A stretch of 64,000 nucleotides of DNA, taken from assembly GCA_964487255.1 (NCBI GenBank), contig CAZAQV010000007.1:1-64000 (forward strand). Reading direction: 5' to 3'. Source of the stretch: CAZAQV01 sp964487255 (GTDB lineage: Bacteria; Myxococcota_A; Polyangia; Polyangiales; CAZAQV01). The notes below the pieces were generated by a model. The model saw nothing but the letters and a program-made list of their open reading frames with translations. It was not told the origin of the DNA and searched no databases. A program made the translations under genes and the position numbers. This document shows positions 38,857 through 48,117 of the stretch, in pieces (within the stretch, counting starts at the first letter, position 1; every line of letters begins with the position of its first letter).

Positions 38857-41640
38857 CTACTTTTTCTTTGAAGCCCTCTTTTTCTTGGTCGACTTCTTCT
38901 TCGAAGCCTTCTTCTTCGAAGCCTTCTTTTTCGTAGCTTTTTTCTTGGTCGACTTTTTCTTGGTCGACTTCTTTTTGGTGGCTTTCTTCTTGCTCGGACC
39001 TTGCTCGCGGCGAAGCTGGAGAAGTTCGTGGGCACGCTCCTCGGTTAGGCTTTCGGGATCGTCCTGCGCACGCAGCGACGCGTTCGTCTCGCCATCGGTC
39101 ACGTACGGACCAAAGCGGCCTTTGCGAAGCGTGATCTTGCCGCCCGATACGGGGTCATCACCCACCTCACGGATGATCGACTGCGCTTGCCTGCGACCGC
39201 GTTTTTTGGGCTGCGCCAAGACCTTGAGCGCTTCGTCCTGCGTAATGCTGAAGATTTGATCGTCGCTCTCGAGACTGCGGTTGTCCTTGCCGCGCGTAAT
39301 GTACGCGCCGTAGCGACCGTTGTTGGCGTGGATCTCGACGCCCTCTTCATCTTTGCCGACGAGGCGCGGTAGCGAAAGCAGCTTGAGCGCCCAGTCGAGG
39401 TCGATGTCTTCGGGCTTCTGCCCTTGCAGGATCGACGCCGTCTTAGGTTTCTCTGCGCCTTCGGCCGCTTCGCCGAGCTGCACGTAGGTGCCGTAACGAC
39501 CGTTGCGCAAGAACACGGGCAGCCCCGTCTCCGGGTCCTTGCCGAGTTCGACGTCGCCCGATGGCTGCGCCAAAAACTCGAGCGCCTTTTCGATCGTAAG
39601 CTCGTCTGGCGGCATATTGTCCGGCAAGCTGAACGTGTCCTCACCGCGCTGCAGGTACGGCCCGTATCGCCCAACTCGAGCCGCAACGACTTCGCCATTC
39701 TCATCGTGACCGATGGGCAGCGTGTTAATTTCCCGCGCATCGATCTCGCCGAGCTGCTCGGAGACGAGCTCGGCCAATCCCAGTTCATGGTGCACGCCGT
39801 TGGGGTCCACGCTGGCGCCGTTCGTCGCTGCGCCATTGGGGGACGAATCTTCGGTTCCAAAGTAGAACTTCTTGAGCCAAGGCACGGTCTGCTCTTCGCC
39901 GGCGGCGATGGAGTCGAGTTCGTCTTCCATACGCGCTGTAAACGCGTAGTCCACAAGGTGGCCAAAGTGTTGCTCAAGCAACGTGATGACTGCAAAAGCC
40001 TTGAACGATGGCACCAGCGCCGTGCCTTTTTTCCAGATGTAGCCGCGATCCAAAATGGTGCTGACGGTCGAGGCATAGGTGGACGGTCGACCGACACCGA
40101 GCTCCTCAAGTCGACGCACCAAACTCGCTTCAGTGTACCGTGCAGGCGGCTGCGTTTCGTGTCCCTCGGACGATAGTTCTTGCGCAAGCACCTTCTGCCC
40201 CTCACTGAGCGGCGGCAGATACTTGTCCTTGTTTGCGCCATTCTTGTCATCGCTCGACTTGCCCTTGGCGACATCCGCCGCATAGACGGAAAGGAAACCA
40301 GGAAACGTAATGGTCTGACCGCTGGCGGCAAACAAGACCTCGGTTTGCTTGCCACCTTCGTCGACTTCGGCCTTGATGCGAGCGCTGACACGTTCACCTG
40401 CGGCATCCTTCATTTGCGACGCCAAGGTGCGTTGCCAAATCAACGTATAGACCTTGGACTCATCGAGACCGACCTCTTTGGCCACGTCCGACGGATGCGC
40501 GAACGCGTCACCCGAGGGACGAATCGCTTCGTGCGCCTCTTGGGCGTTCTTCGACTTCTTCTTGTAGACCCGCGCCTTGTCCGGAAGGTACTTTTCGCCG
40601 AAATTTTTGGCGATGGACTTACGGGCCGCTTGAATGGCCGTCTCCGAGAGCGTCGTACTGTCTGTACGCATGTAGGTAATGAAACCCTGCTCATAGAGGC
40701 GTTGCGCTGCACGCATCGTTCGCGACGTCGAGAACTTGAGCTTGCTACCCGCCTCTTGTTGCAGCGTGGATGTCATGAACGGGGCATTGGGCGTCCGCTT
40801 GAGAGGCTTCTTTTCGACCGAGGCAACCTCGAAAGAAGCCGCTTCGAGTTTCTCTTGCAGCGAGCGTGCACCTTTTTCGTCGAGCGCACGAATGTCGTCT
40901 TTTTTGAGCTTTCCGTTTTCGTCGAAGTCTTTGCCCGACGCAATCCGCTCCCCGCCCATCGAATAAAGAAGCGCATCGAAATTTTGCGTCTTACCTGTGT
41001 CGGAAAACTGAGCCGCAATGTCCCAGTAGCTCGTACGAACGAAACGCATGCGGGCTCGCTCGCGCTCCACGATCACACGCGTCGCCACACTCTGCACTCG
41101 GCCCGCGGAGAGTCGAGGCATGACCTTCTTCCACAGCACGGGCGAGACCTCGTAGCCGTAGAGCCGATCGAGAATGCGTCGCGCCTCCTGTGCATCGACC
41201 AAGTTTTGGTTTATTTCACGCGGCTGCTGCACCGCCTCGCGAATCGCCTGTGGCGTAATTTCGTGAAACACCATGCGCTTGACCGGCACTTTCGGTTGGA
41301 GCACTTCGAGCAAATGCCAGGCGATCGACTCTCCCTCTCGGTCTTCATCCGTCGCGAGATAGAGTTCGTCGGTCTCTTTGAGAAGCTTCTTGAGCTTCGC
41401 AATCTGCTCCTTTTTCGCGGGATCAACGATGTAGAGCGGCTCAAAGCCCTCGTTGACGTTCACCCCGAGCCGCGCCCAGCTCTCCTTCTTATACTTGGCT
41501 GGGATGTCCGCTGCCCGTTTAGGCAGGTCGCGGATATGTCCGATCGAGGACTCCACGATAAAGCCGTCACCCAGATACTTGGCAATGGTCTTGGCTTTCG
41601 CCGGTGACTCCACAATTACCAGTGATTTCGTTGCTGACAT
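38857..41640 (-). CDS. topA: DNA topoisomerase I with Lys-rich C-terminal tail
   Basis: 927 aa, ATG with AGGAG upstream. TOPRIM domain ('VIVESPAKAKTIAKYLGDGF', 'LATDEDREGESIAW'), catalytic Tyr in 'QGFITYMRTDSTTLSE', then C-terminal repeats of the topo I zinc-ribbon-like type without the cysteines ('RNGRYGTYVQLGE', 'ANNGRYGAYITRGK', 'LRKGRFGPYVTDGE'). The last 45 residues are KKKxTKKKS-type repeats, like histone H1 or AlgP tails. It relaxes negative supercoils; the tail probably improves DNA binding and processivity. Confidence 0.97.
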   Translation of the reverse strand: MSATKSLVIVESPAKAKTIAKYLGDGFIVESSIGHIRDLPKRAADIPAKYKKESWARLGVNVNEGFEPLYIVDPAKKEQIAKLKKLLKETDELYLATDEDREGESIAWHLLEVLQPKVPVKRMVFHEITPQAIREAVQQPREINQNLVDAQEARRILDRLYGYEVSPVLWKKVMPRLSAGRVQSVATRVIVERERARMRFVRTSYWDIAAQFSDTGKTQNFDALLYSMGGERIASGKDFDENGKLKKDDIRALDEKGARSLQEKLEAASFEVASVEKKPLKRTPNAPFMTSTLQQEAGSKLKFSTSRTMRAAQRLYEQGFITYMRTDSTTLSETAIQAARKSIAKNFGEKYLPDKARVYKKKSKNAQEAHEAIRPSGDAFAHPSDVAKEVGLDESKVYTLIWQRTLASQMKDAAGERVSARIKAEVDEGGKQTEVLFAASGQTITFPGFLSVYAADVAKGKSSDDKNGANKDKYLPPLSEGQKVLAQELSSEGHETQPPARYTEASLVRRLEELGVGRPSTYASTVSTILDRGYIWKKGTALVPSFKAFAVITLLEQHFGHLVDYAFTARMEDELDSIAAGEEQTVPWLKKFYFGTEDSSPNGAATNGASVDPNGVHHELGLAELVSEQLGEIDAREINTLPIGHDENGEVVAARVGRYGPYLQRGEDTFSLPDNMPPDELTIEKALEFLAQPSGDVELGKDPETGLPVFLRNGRYGTYVQLGEAAEGAEKPKTASILQGQKPEDIDLDWALKLLSLPRLVGKDEEGVEIHANNGRYGAYITRGKDNRSLESDDQIFSITQDEALKVLAQPKKRGRRQAQSIIREVGDDPVSGGKITLRKGRFGPYVTDGETNASLRAQDDPESLTEERAHELLQLRREQGPSKKKATKKKSTKKKSTKKKATKKKASKKKASKKKSTKKKRASKKK

Positions 41641-41794
41641 CGAAGCTCCTGCACTCGTTGGCCAACGCTACGATGACCACGGAGGGCTCGTACCTATGTC
41701 GTTAGCGCGAGAACAATGCAAGCGCCCTCGAGAAGGGTGTCTGTAAACCACTGAAACCAATGATTAAAATCGAACGCGTGAAAAGGAGTGCTGG

Positions 41795-43063
41795 TCAGAA
41801 ACCCGAGAGGACGAGGTAGACGAGGACGAAAAGGCCGCCGAGTGCAAGCCCCGCAAGCCACCAAGGCCAAATGCCAGAAGGCGCCGGCTGGGACGCGTGC
41901 GTGGGGGCCGCATCGCTGTGCTTCGCGGGCAGGTGCGCAGTCACGCCCGCCAGGGGGCTGTTCTTGATCGCTGGCCGTATACCCGAAACTTCACTTGGGA
42001 CCGCAGACTCCGGCGAAAGCGACTCGATCAAGTCCCGCGCAGCGCGCTCGGACGAACGGCGCTCTTCGAGCAGCGGTTCGACAAAGTACCGCTCCAAAAA
42101 GCGACCGAAGCGTACCGCCGAGCCGATGAGGCCCTCATCACGCACGAAATCCTCCAAGGCCTCGAGAAACTCCCGCGCACTCGCGTAGCGCAGTTCAGGC
42201 TGGGGCAGAAGCGCACGGTCAATGATGGCCTGAAGACGCTCAATGTTCTCGACCGGACGCGTCGGCAACGGTGGCCACTCAGCGCGCAGAGCGCGCTCGC
42301 GCACAACCTCTCGGTCGCCGCGATTGAGGGGTCGTCCCGCGCACAGCTCCCAAAGCACGATACCTGCCGAGTAGACGTCCGAACGCTCATCGCCAGGCTC
42401 GCCGCGCACGAGTTCAGGCGCCATGTACGCGAGCTTTCCTGCAACCTGGGCTTGAAGTAACGCGGGTTCAGATGCGCGCTCCGCCCGCGGAGTACCTTCT
42501 CGGTCATAAAGTGCCCTCGCGATGCCAAAATCGCAAAGCTTGATTTCGCCCTCGACACTTACCAAGATGTTCGAAGGTGAAACGTCACGATGAACGACGT
42601 GAAGCGACCGTCCTTGTGCGTCGCGCGCTCGGTGCGCGTAGTCGAGCGCGCGCAGCGTTTCCATCACAATGTGCAGCGCATGTGCGGGTGCGAGCGCCAC
42701 GCCGCTCTTACTCAGGTTGACGAGCAGGCGGTGAAGGTCCCAGCCCTCGACATACTCCATGGCAATGAATAGCTGCCCCTCCGCACGCCCCAGATCGAGC
42801 ACCTGCACCACGCGGCTGTTGTTGAGGTGCGAGGCCATCGTCGCCTCCGCAGTCAGCAACTCGGAGAAGCGGGCATCCTGGCTCAACTCCGGGTGGATGC
42901 GCTTGATCGCCACGCGGCGCTGAACCCCCAGCGCGCCCGCGCGTTGGGCCAGGAAGATCTCGGCCATGCCCCCACCACCAATGCGCTGGATGAGGACGTA
43001 GGGGCCAAACACCCGCGGCAGCGCACCCTCCGGGCGCCCAGGCAATTCCCGCCGTAGCGACAC
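41795..43063 (-). CDS. membrane-anchored Ser/Thr protein kinase
   Basis: 422 aa from GTG at 43063 (GGGAGA 8 nt upstream; the open frame extends back into the Clp gene). Kinase domain: 'IGGGGMAEIFLA' glycine loop, Lys in 'VAIKRI', catalytic 'HRDVSPSNIL', 'CDFGIARAL' and 'YMAPELVRGE'. The HRDVSPSN form is typical of myxobacterial kinases. A long linker leads to one C-terminal helix 'WPWWLAGLALGGLFVLVYLV', which anchors it. No extracellular sensor. Same strand and 125 nt after the Clp ATPase. Confidence 0.93.
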   Translation of the reverse strand: MSLRRELPGRPEGALPRVFGPYVLIQRIGGGGMAEIFLAQRAGALGVQRRVAIKRIHPELSQDARFSELLTAEATMASHLNNSRVVQVLDLGRAEGQLFIAMEYVEGWDLHRLLVNLSKSGVALAPAHALHIVMETLRALDYAHRARDAQGRSLHVVHRDVSPSNILVSVEGEIKLCDFGIARALYDREGTPRAERASEPALLQAQVAGKLAYMAPELVRGEPGDERSDVYSAGIVLWELCAGRPLNRGDREVVRERALRAEWPPLPTRPVENIERLQAIIDRALLPQPELRYASAREFLEALEDFVRDEGLIGSAVRFGRFLERYFVEPLLEERRSSERAARDLIESLSPESAVPSEVSGIRPAIKNSPLAGVTAHLPAKHSDAAPTHASQPAPSGIWPWWLAGLALGGLFVLVYLVLSGF

Positions 43064-43188
43064 GCCGAAGTCTCCCGCCTGATCGCCAACCGCGCAAGCC
43101 GACCACCTTCGCTCGCCCAAGACACTAGGAACGTAGCGTGATCGAAGACAGGAAGGGCCGACGACGCGGCGCAGCAGAAAACAGCTCC

Positions 43189-45645
43189 CTACTGTGTTTG
43201 CACCGACAGGCCGCCGCCCACGCACCTTACGTGGAGCCGCTCAAGTTGCTGGGCGTCGACCTCGAGCAGGGCGGTCGCAACCGGGTTCTCCACCAGTCGC
43301 CCGATCGTGCGCCGCATGGGGCGCGCGCCATATTCGGGGCTGAATCCACCGTTTTGCACAAGATGCTCGATAACGCCGTCGTCGAACGAAAACGCGATCT
43401 CGTGCCGCGCGTGGAGATCACGCTGAAGTTTCGCAAGCATACGCAGCGCAATCTGGCGTGCATCCGCCTCGGTGAGCGGGGAGAACACGAGCGGGTCATC
43501 GATACGATTCCACAGCTCGGGCGGCAAAGCGGAGCGCGCGGAGTGGAGCACGGCATCGTTTTGCGACGAGTGGGACGGTGCGTCCGCAACGCCAAAGCCC
43601 ATCGACGCGCGTTTCTTGGTCGCAACGCCAAGATTTGAGGTCATGAAAATGACGGTGTTCTGAAACGAGATGCGTCGACCTTGGCTGTCGGTCAGATGCC
43701 CTTCGTCGAGTACCGGTAGAAGTGAAAGCCAAACGTCAAGGTGAGCCTTCTCGATCTCGTCGAGCAGGACGACTTGATAGGGGCGTCGTCGAACCGCTTC
43801 GGTGAGTTGCCCACCGCTTTCGTGACCCACGTAGCCAGGAGGTGCACCGACCACACGCGAGACCGCATGCGACTCACAAAACTCGCTCATGTCGAGGCGC
43901 GTCATCGCGCCACCAAAGAGTTCGTCCGCGACGGCTTTGGCCAACTCGGTCTTGCCTACGCCCGTGGGACCAAGGAACAGGAACACGCCGAGCGGTCGCG
44001 TTCCGCGAAGCCCAGCCACACCACAACGCAGGCCCTCACATACATTCGCGAGAATCTGCTGATGCCCCACGATACGTCTTGCGAGCGACGACTCGAGCTT
44101 GAGAAGGTCGTGCTGTGCCCCGACGCGCAGGCGCTCCGCGGGCACTCCCGAAAGCTCGGAAACGACCTCTGCGAGTGCATCGTGATCTACGCTTTTTAGC
44201 GATTGTCGGCGTGCACGCGCACCGGCGAGGTCGATCACGGTCAGTGCTTTGTCCGGGAAGTTCCGGTCGGGCACATAGCGCGCCGTGAGCGGCACGACCT
44301 CGGCAACGACCCGCGCATCATAGCTGAGCCCGTGGTGGTCCTCGTAGTGTGGCAGCAACTGTTCAACGATCGCCTGAACCGCCTGCTCGGTCGGAGGCTC
44401 AAGAGGAACCGCCGTAAAGCAGCGCGCAAGCGCCGGATCCTTCTGCAGCGCGCGCGCGTAGCCCTCAGACGACGAGACACCGATGCAAGGAAAGAGGTTT
44501 CTTCCGAGCGCGGACTTGAGCTGTCCAGCCAAGTCATCGGGACTATCGGTGGCACCGCTAAAGAGCGCATGAATGTCATCGATAAACACGATGACTTCGC
44601 CATCGGTCGATTCCAGCTCACCAAACAACCTGTCCATTTTCTGCGCCATGGCGCCTCGCACGCCGGTACCGGCGACGAGTGCACTGGGCGTGAGTTCAAC
44701 GACGATGCGCGAGTCACCGCGTCGCTGCAACTCTTGGACGAGACCGTGTACCAGCGCCGTCTTTCCAACGCCGCTTGGTCCCACCACCATCGGGTTATTG
44801 GCTGACCGTCGGTTAAGCACGTCGACCAAGCGGTCAATTTCCGCGTCGCGTCGAATGACGGGGTCGAGACCACCCGCTTCGGCCATGCAGCTTAGGTCAT
44901 GTCCCAGAGAAAGGAGAGTCGGGCACAACGCGCGGACGCCATCTTCTTCAAACTCGAGTTCGAACTCATCGTTTCCTGGAGGCATAACCGTAGCGAGGCT
45001 CGTGGCCACGACCTCCGCCGTCGTTCGGGCTCTTGCGCGTGGTGGCGCAGGAGGACGCGAAGTCGGTCGATCGTGCGGCGATTCGTTCGTCGAGACGGCA
45101 GATGCCGCACTCGGGTCGCTGATCACCCCGTCATGCTTGGGCACGGGCATTCTTCGCCGCGGCGGCATGGGAATGCGCATCGCCGTGCCGATCGGTGGCG
45201 GATAGGCGCGCGGATGGCTCTTTGTCGTGGCCTCGCGCGGCGTGGCGAAGATCTGCTCGAGTTCGCTGCGCACGATCTCGATTGCATTGCCTGGCGTAGC
45301 CGTCGATGTGCTAAGCAATTGAAAGGCGCTACTACGTTGCTCACGCGCAATCGCGAAAAGCAGATGCAGTCCGCTCACCCCTGTCGCACCACGCGCTAAC
45401 GCAAGGCCTCGAGCTCGCTCGACGATCCGATCCATCACGGAGTGCGATTCGTCTGGCGCTTCTGCGATGCGCGTGATCATGAGCGCCTCATCGACGCCAG
45501 CAGCTTCGAGCAATCGGCCGCCCGCGCCACCCGTCTCGAGCAATGCCAATAGCAGGTGGGCTGTTGTAGGTCGTTGTGATCTACGCTCGGCTGCGCGCTG
45601 TGCGCGACGGATAAGGGAAGGAAGCGTACCCCGCGATGGCTGCAT
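43189..45645 (-). CDS. Hsp100/Clp ATPase with altered first AAA domain
   Basis: 818 aa from ATG at 45645. Double Clp_N domain (1-130), a Pro/Arg-rich linker (140-235), AAA1 with Walker A GPSGVGKT (289-296) and AAA2 with GPTGVGKT (559-566). In AAA1 the Walker B Glu is Asp (IDDIH, 355-359), the pore loop is GVRG rather than [KR]YRG, and the second Arg finger is Cys ('LARCF'). AAA2 is normal: pore GYVG, 'LLDEIEKAH', 'LWNRIDDP'. 'SMGFGV' (681-686) sits where ClpC has its ClpP-binding VGF loop. So a ClpC-like unfoldase with a modified D1 ring. No clpP nearby. Confidence 0.9.
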   Translation of the reverse strand: MQPSRGTLPSLIRRAQRAAERRSQRPTTAHLLLALLETGGAGGRLLEAAGVDEALMITRIAEAPDESHSVMDRIVERARGLALARGATGVSGLHLLFAIAREQRSSAFQLLSTSTATPGNAIEIVRSELEQIFATPREATTKSHPRAYPPPIGTAMRIPMPPRRRMPVPKHDGVISDPSAASAVSTNESPHDRPTSRPPAPPRARARTTAEVVATSLATVMPPGNDEFELEFEEDGVRALCPTLLSLGHDLSCMAEAGGLDPVIRRDAEIDRLVDVLNRRSANNPMVVGPSGVGKTALVHGLVQELQRRGDSRIVVELTPSALVAGTGVRGAMAQKMDRLFGELESTDGEVIVFIDDIHALFSGATDSPDDLAGQLKSALGRNLFPCIGVSSSEGYARALQKDPALARCFTAVPLEPPTEQAVQAIVEQLLPHYEDHHGLSYDARVVAEVVPLTARYVPDRNFPDKALTVIDLAGARARRQSLKSVDHDALAEVVSELSGVPAERLRVGAQHDLLKLESSLARRIVGHQQILANVCEGLRCGVAGLRGTRPLGVFLFLGPTGVGKTELAKAVADELFGGAMTRLDMSEFCESHAVSRVVGAPPGYVGHESGGQLTEAVRRRPYQVVLLDEIEKAHLDVWLSLLPVLDEGHLTDSQGRRISFQNTVIFMTSNLGVATKKRASMGFGVADAPSHSSQNDAVLHSARSALPPELWNRIDDPLVFSPLTEADARQIALRMLAKLQRDLHARHEIAFSFDDGVIEHLVQNGGFSPEYGARPMRRTIGRLVENPVATALLEVDAQQLERLHVRCVGGGLSVQTQ

Positions 45646-45840
45646 ACTTTCTTCGTATCCAGATCCGCAAAAAGCTCCAAATTTCCGGCGCACATAAACG
45701 TTGAATGCCAGCGCGCGACGCACGTCCAACCCAACGCGCGCGGGCGGGTCGCATCGGGAGGGATTGCTCTCGGGTCGGCTCCTCGCTCATGTTACGCTCA
45801 ATGACCAAACCCAATGAGAACAGCAATCAAAGGAACTGCA

Positions 45841-46380
45841 ATGCTGAGTAAGATTTTTTCGACCGCCCTACCCTTTGCCCTCTTCTTGACCGCGGGTGCC
45901 GCGACACAGCTCGTGGGCAGCTCAACAGCTGAGGCGCAGCGAATTCGGGGTCGGGTGTTCATCGTCCAAAAGAAGCTTCCGAGAAAGACCACCGCAAAAG
46001 GTCTCGTTCGCTTTGGTCGCGCCAACCACCGCAAGGTCCTCCAGGAGGTCAAAAGCGGTCCGGTCGAGGACCGGTACTGGCCAGCGGAGCTCATCGTCTC
46101 GTTCAACCGTCCACCAAACGATCGCGAGTTCGAGGTTGCGTTCTACGACATCGAGGACGGTGTACCTCGCTTCTTGCGCAGCATGACGACGTTCATCAAC
46201 AACCCGCGCGAGACAACCTTCGTACAGAAGGTCAAGTTGCCGCGAAAGAAGTTTAAGGAAAACCGCCGGTACGAGCTGGTGGTCCGAGTCAAGCGCCAGG
46301 AGGCTGCGCGGGTCAAATTCGGCTTGGCCGGTGAGCGCAAGCGCAATAGCGGCGTCGTCGACTTCAGCGAAGACGAATAG
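45841..46380 (+). CDS. secreted basic protein of unknown function
   Basis: 179 aa from ATG at 45841, with AAAGGA 7 nt upstream. Signal peptide (1-33, cut after 'STAEA'), then a Lys/Arg-rich beta-type domain ('VKLPRKKFKENRRYELVVRV') and an acidic end. Family not recognised. A single-gene unit divergent from the Clp operon, followed by a TGATTTGC/GCAAATCA hairpin at 46421-46441. Confidence 0.75.
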   Translation: MLSKIFSTALPFALFLTAGAATQLVGSSTAEAQRIRGRVFIVQKKLPRKTTAKGLVRFGRANHRKVLQEVKSGPVEDRYWPAELIVSFNRPPNDREFEVAFYDIEDGVPRFLRSMTTFINNPRETTFVQKVKLPRKKFKENRRYELVVRVKRQEAARVKFGLAGERKRNSGVVDFSEDE

Positions 46381-46475
46381 CTCCATTTTTGGCTCTTCAC
46401 TAGGCTTTGCTGCGAAGCAGTGATTTGCCAGTAGCAAATCAGCTCCTCACAAAGACCGTTCATCGCGCGTCATCG

Positions 46476-46575
46476 NNNNNNNNNNNNNNNNNNNNNNNNN
46501 NNNNNNNNNNNNNNNNNNNNNNNNNNNNNNNNNNNNNNNNNNNNNNNNNNNNNNNNNNNNNNNNNNNNNNNNNNN
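46476..46575. other. assembly gap (100 N)
   Basis: A run of exactly 100 N, a standard placeholder, so the true length is unknown. It sits at the edge of a tandem repeat that probably broke the assembly. Together with 46381-46475 and 46576-46731, the region holds only hairpins and repeats, no supported gene. Confidence 0.99.
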
Positions 46576-46716
46576 CTCCGGACGATCGACGAGGTGCTGC
46601 GAGCACCTCACGATCTAGTCCTACGCCTGTCTTTGCTCGCTCTTCCGCTTACGCGTCATCGCTCCGGACGATCGACGAGGTGCTGCGAGCACCTCACGAT
46701 CTAGTCCTACGCCTGT
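46576..46716. repeat. 86-bp spaced tandem repeat with internal hairpin
   Basis: A 55-bp segment beginning ctccggacgatcgacg is repeated exactly at 46576-46630 and 46662-46716, a period of 86 bp. The sequence before copy 2 (gcgtcatcg, ending 46661) also ends the sequence before the gap (46467-46475), so more copies probably lie in the gap. Each copy contains the palindrome GAGGTGCT-GCG-AGCACCTC (46591-46609 and 46677-46695). Immediately upstream of holA. Confidence 0.85.
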
Positions 46717-46731
46717 GGTATCGTGCAGCCG

Positions 46732-47733
46732 ATGGATGTGCACGAGGCACTGGCGGAGCTGAAGAGTCACGGGCCCAAACCGATGTACGTGGTCGTTGGA
46801 AGCGAAAGCCTACTCGCGGAGCGCTTTCTCGAAGCAGTACGCCGCGCAGTGCTCGAAGGCGGCGTCGAGGGGTTCAACGACGATCTCTTCAACGGCAAAG
46901 GACTTGACGGTCAGGCGGTCATTAGCACTGCGCGCATCATGCCGATGATGGCAGACCGACGCCTCGTTCGCGTACGTGGGTTACACGCCGCAAACGCCAA
47001 AGAACTCGAGCCGCTCACGGACTACGTGGCAGCGCCCAGCGATCACGCCTGCCTCCTGCTACAAGCCGACAAGCTCGACGGACGCTCGAAACTCGTCAAA
47101 GCTGCAAAGAAAGCTGGGTTCTACATCGACGCCTCCCCGCTGCGGGCCAATGCCATTGGGGGCTTCATCCGGGCGGAGGCCAAAACGCGAGGACACGCGA
47201 TTGAAGGTGCCGCAGTCAGTTCCCTACAAGAGATCTTTGGCACAGACCTCAGCGCACTCGACGATGCCATCGAGCGCATCTCGCTTTTCGTGGGACCGGA
47301 CCAGGGCATCACCGACGCAAGCGTCCGGGCGTGCATTCAGAACCTCAAGAGCGAGTCGATTTGGACTTTGGTCGATGCCATCGGCAGAGGCGACACGCGT
47401 TCCATCCTTCGAGCGAGCGGCTCGCTCTTGGCGGAGCGAGAACCGCCGCTACGCATCCTGGCCTTGGTCAGCCGACAATTGCGCATGCTGCTCCGCATGC
47501 GCGCGGCACTCAAAGAAGGCGCTTCACCGGCAGACGCGGCCAAAGCAGCCGGCGCACCGCCCTTCAAAGCTCAGGAACTCGCGCGCTCCTGCAAGCGCTT
47601 TGGCGTCCGCGCGTTCGCAGACGGATTCGGCATTCTCGAAGAGGCTGACCTTGCCCTCAAGAGTAGCAAGCGACCGGACGCCCTCATCCTCGAAGAGGCA
47701 CTCATCCGCCTTGCTGGCCTCGCCCAGAAGTAG
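46732..47733 (+). CDS. holA: DNA polymerase III delta subunit
   Basis: 333 aa from ATG at 46732 (GTG three codons earlier also possible; no clear ribosome-binding site). Clamp-loader delta layout: 'PMYVVVGSESLLAERFLEAV', 'ARIMPMMADRRLVRVRG', 'LSALDDAIERISLFVG' and the C-terminal helical collar 'LRILALVSRQLRMLLRMR'. It opens the beta sliding clamp within the loader complex. Its promoter must lie in or beyond the repeat array just upstream. Confidence 0.93.
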   Translation: MDVHEALAELKSHGPKPMYVVVGSESLLAERFLEAVRRAVLEGGVEGFNDDLFNGKGLDGQAVISTARIMPMMADRRLVRVRGLHAANAKELEPLTDYVAAPSDHACLLLQADKLDGRSKLVKAAKKAGFYIDASPLRANAIGGFIRAEAKTRGHAIEGAAVSSLQEIFGTDLSALDDAIERISLFVGPDQGITDASVRACIQNLKSESIWTLVDAIGRGDTRSILRASGSLLAEREPPLRILALVSRQLRMLLRMRAALKEGASPADAAKAAGAPPFKAQELARSCKRFGVRAFADGFGILEEADLALKSSKRPDALILEEALIRLAGLAQK

Positions 47734-47781
47734 ATTTGTGCAACTACCACGAATCACTTGGACCTCGACCTGCCTGTTGAG

Positions 47782-48102
47782 TCAGACGTTGAAGGAGGAG
47801 CCGCAGCCGCAGGTGGCCGAAGCAGCCGGGTTCTGGAACTTGAAGCCCGCGCCGTGGAGCCCCTCGACGTAGTCGATCTCGGTTCCCTCAACGTACATGT
47901 GGCTCATCATGTCGACGTAAATCGGGATGCCCGCGACCTCGAATTTGATGTCGTACTCGCTGGTCTCGTCCTCAAAATAGAGGTCGTATTGGAAGCCCGC
48001 GCAGCCACCACCGATCACTCGTACGCGAAGCCCCTGCTCCCTGAGGTCTTCCGCCTCCTGAATTTCTTTGACTTTCTCAATAGCGCGGTCGGTGAGGTTC
48101 AT
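47782..48102 (-). CDS. A-type iron-sulfur carrier (IscA/ErpA family)
   Basis: 106 aa. 'LRVRVIGGGCAGFQYDLYFE' and the C-terminal 'ATCGCGSSF' give the three conserved cysteines that hold the cluster. It carries Fe-S clusters to target enzymes. Which subtype (IscA, ErpA, SufA) cannot be told. Stands alone, not beside iscS or suf genes. Convergent with holA, 48 bp away. Confidence 0.93.
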   Translation of the reverse strand: MNLTDRAIEKVKEIQEAEDLREQGLRVRVIGGGCAGFQYDLYFEDETSEYDIKFEVAGIPIYVDMMSHMYVEGTEIDYVEGLHGAGFKFQNPAASATCGCGSSFNV

Positions 48103-48117
48103 GGGCAGAATATAGTC

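Noticed and set aside
46576..46716. Possible CRISPR array
   Set aside because: Only two 55-bp copies with one spacer, an exact palindrome inside the repeat, and no cas gene nearby.
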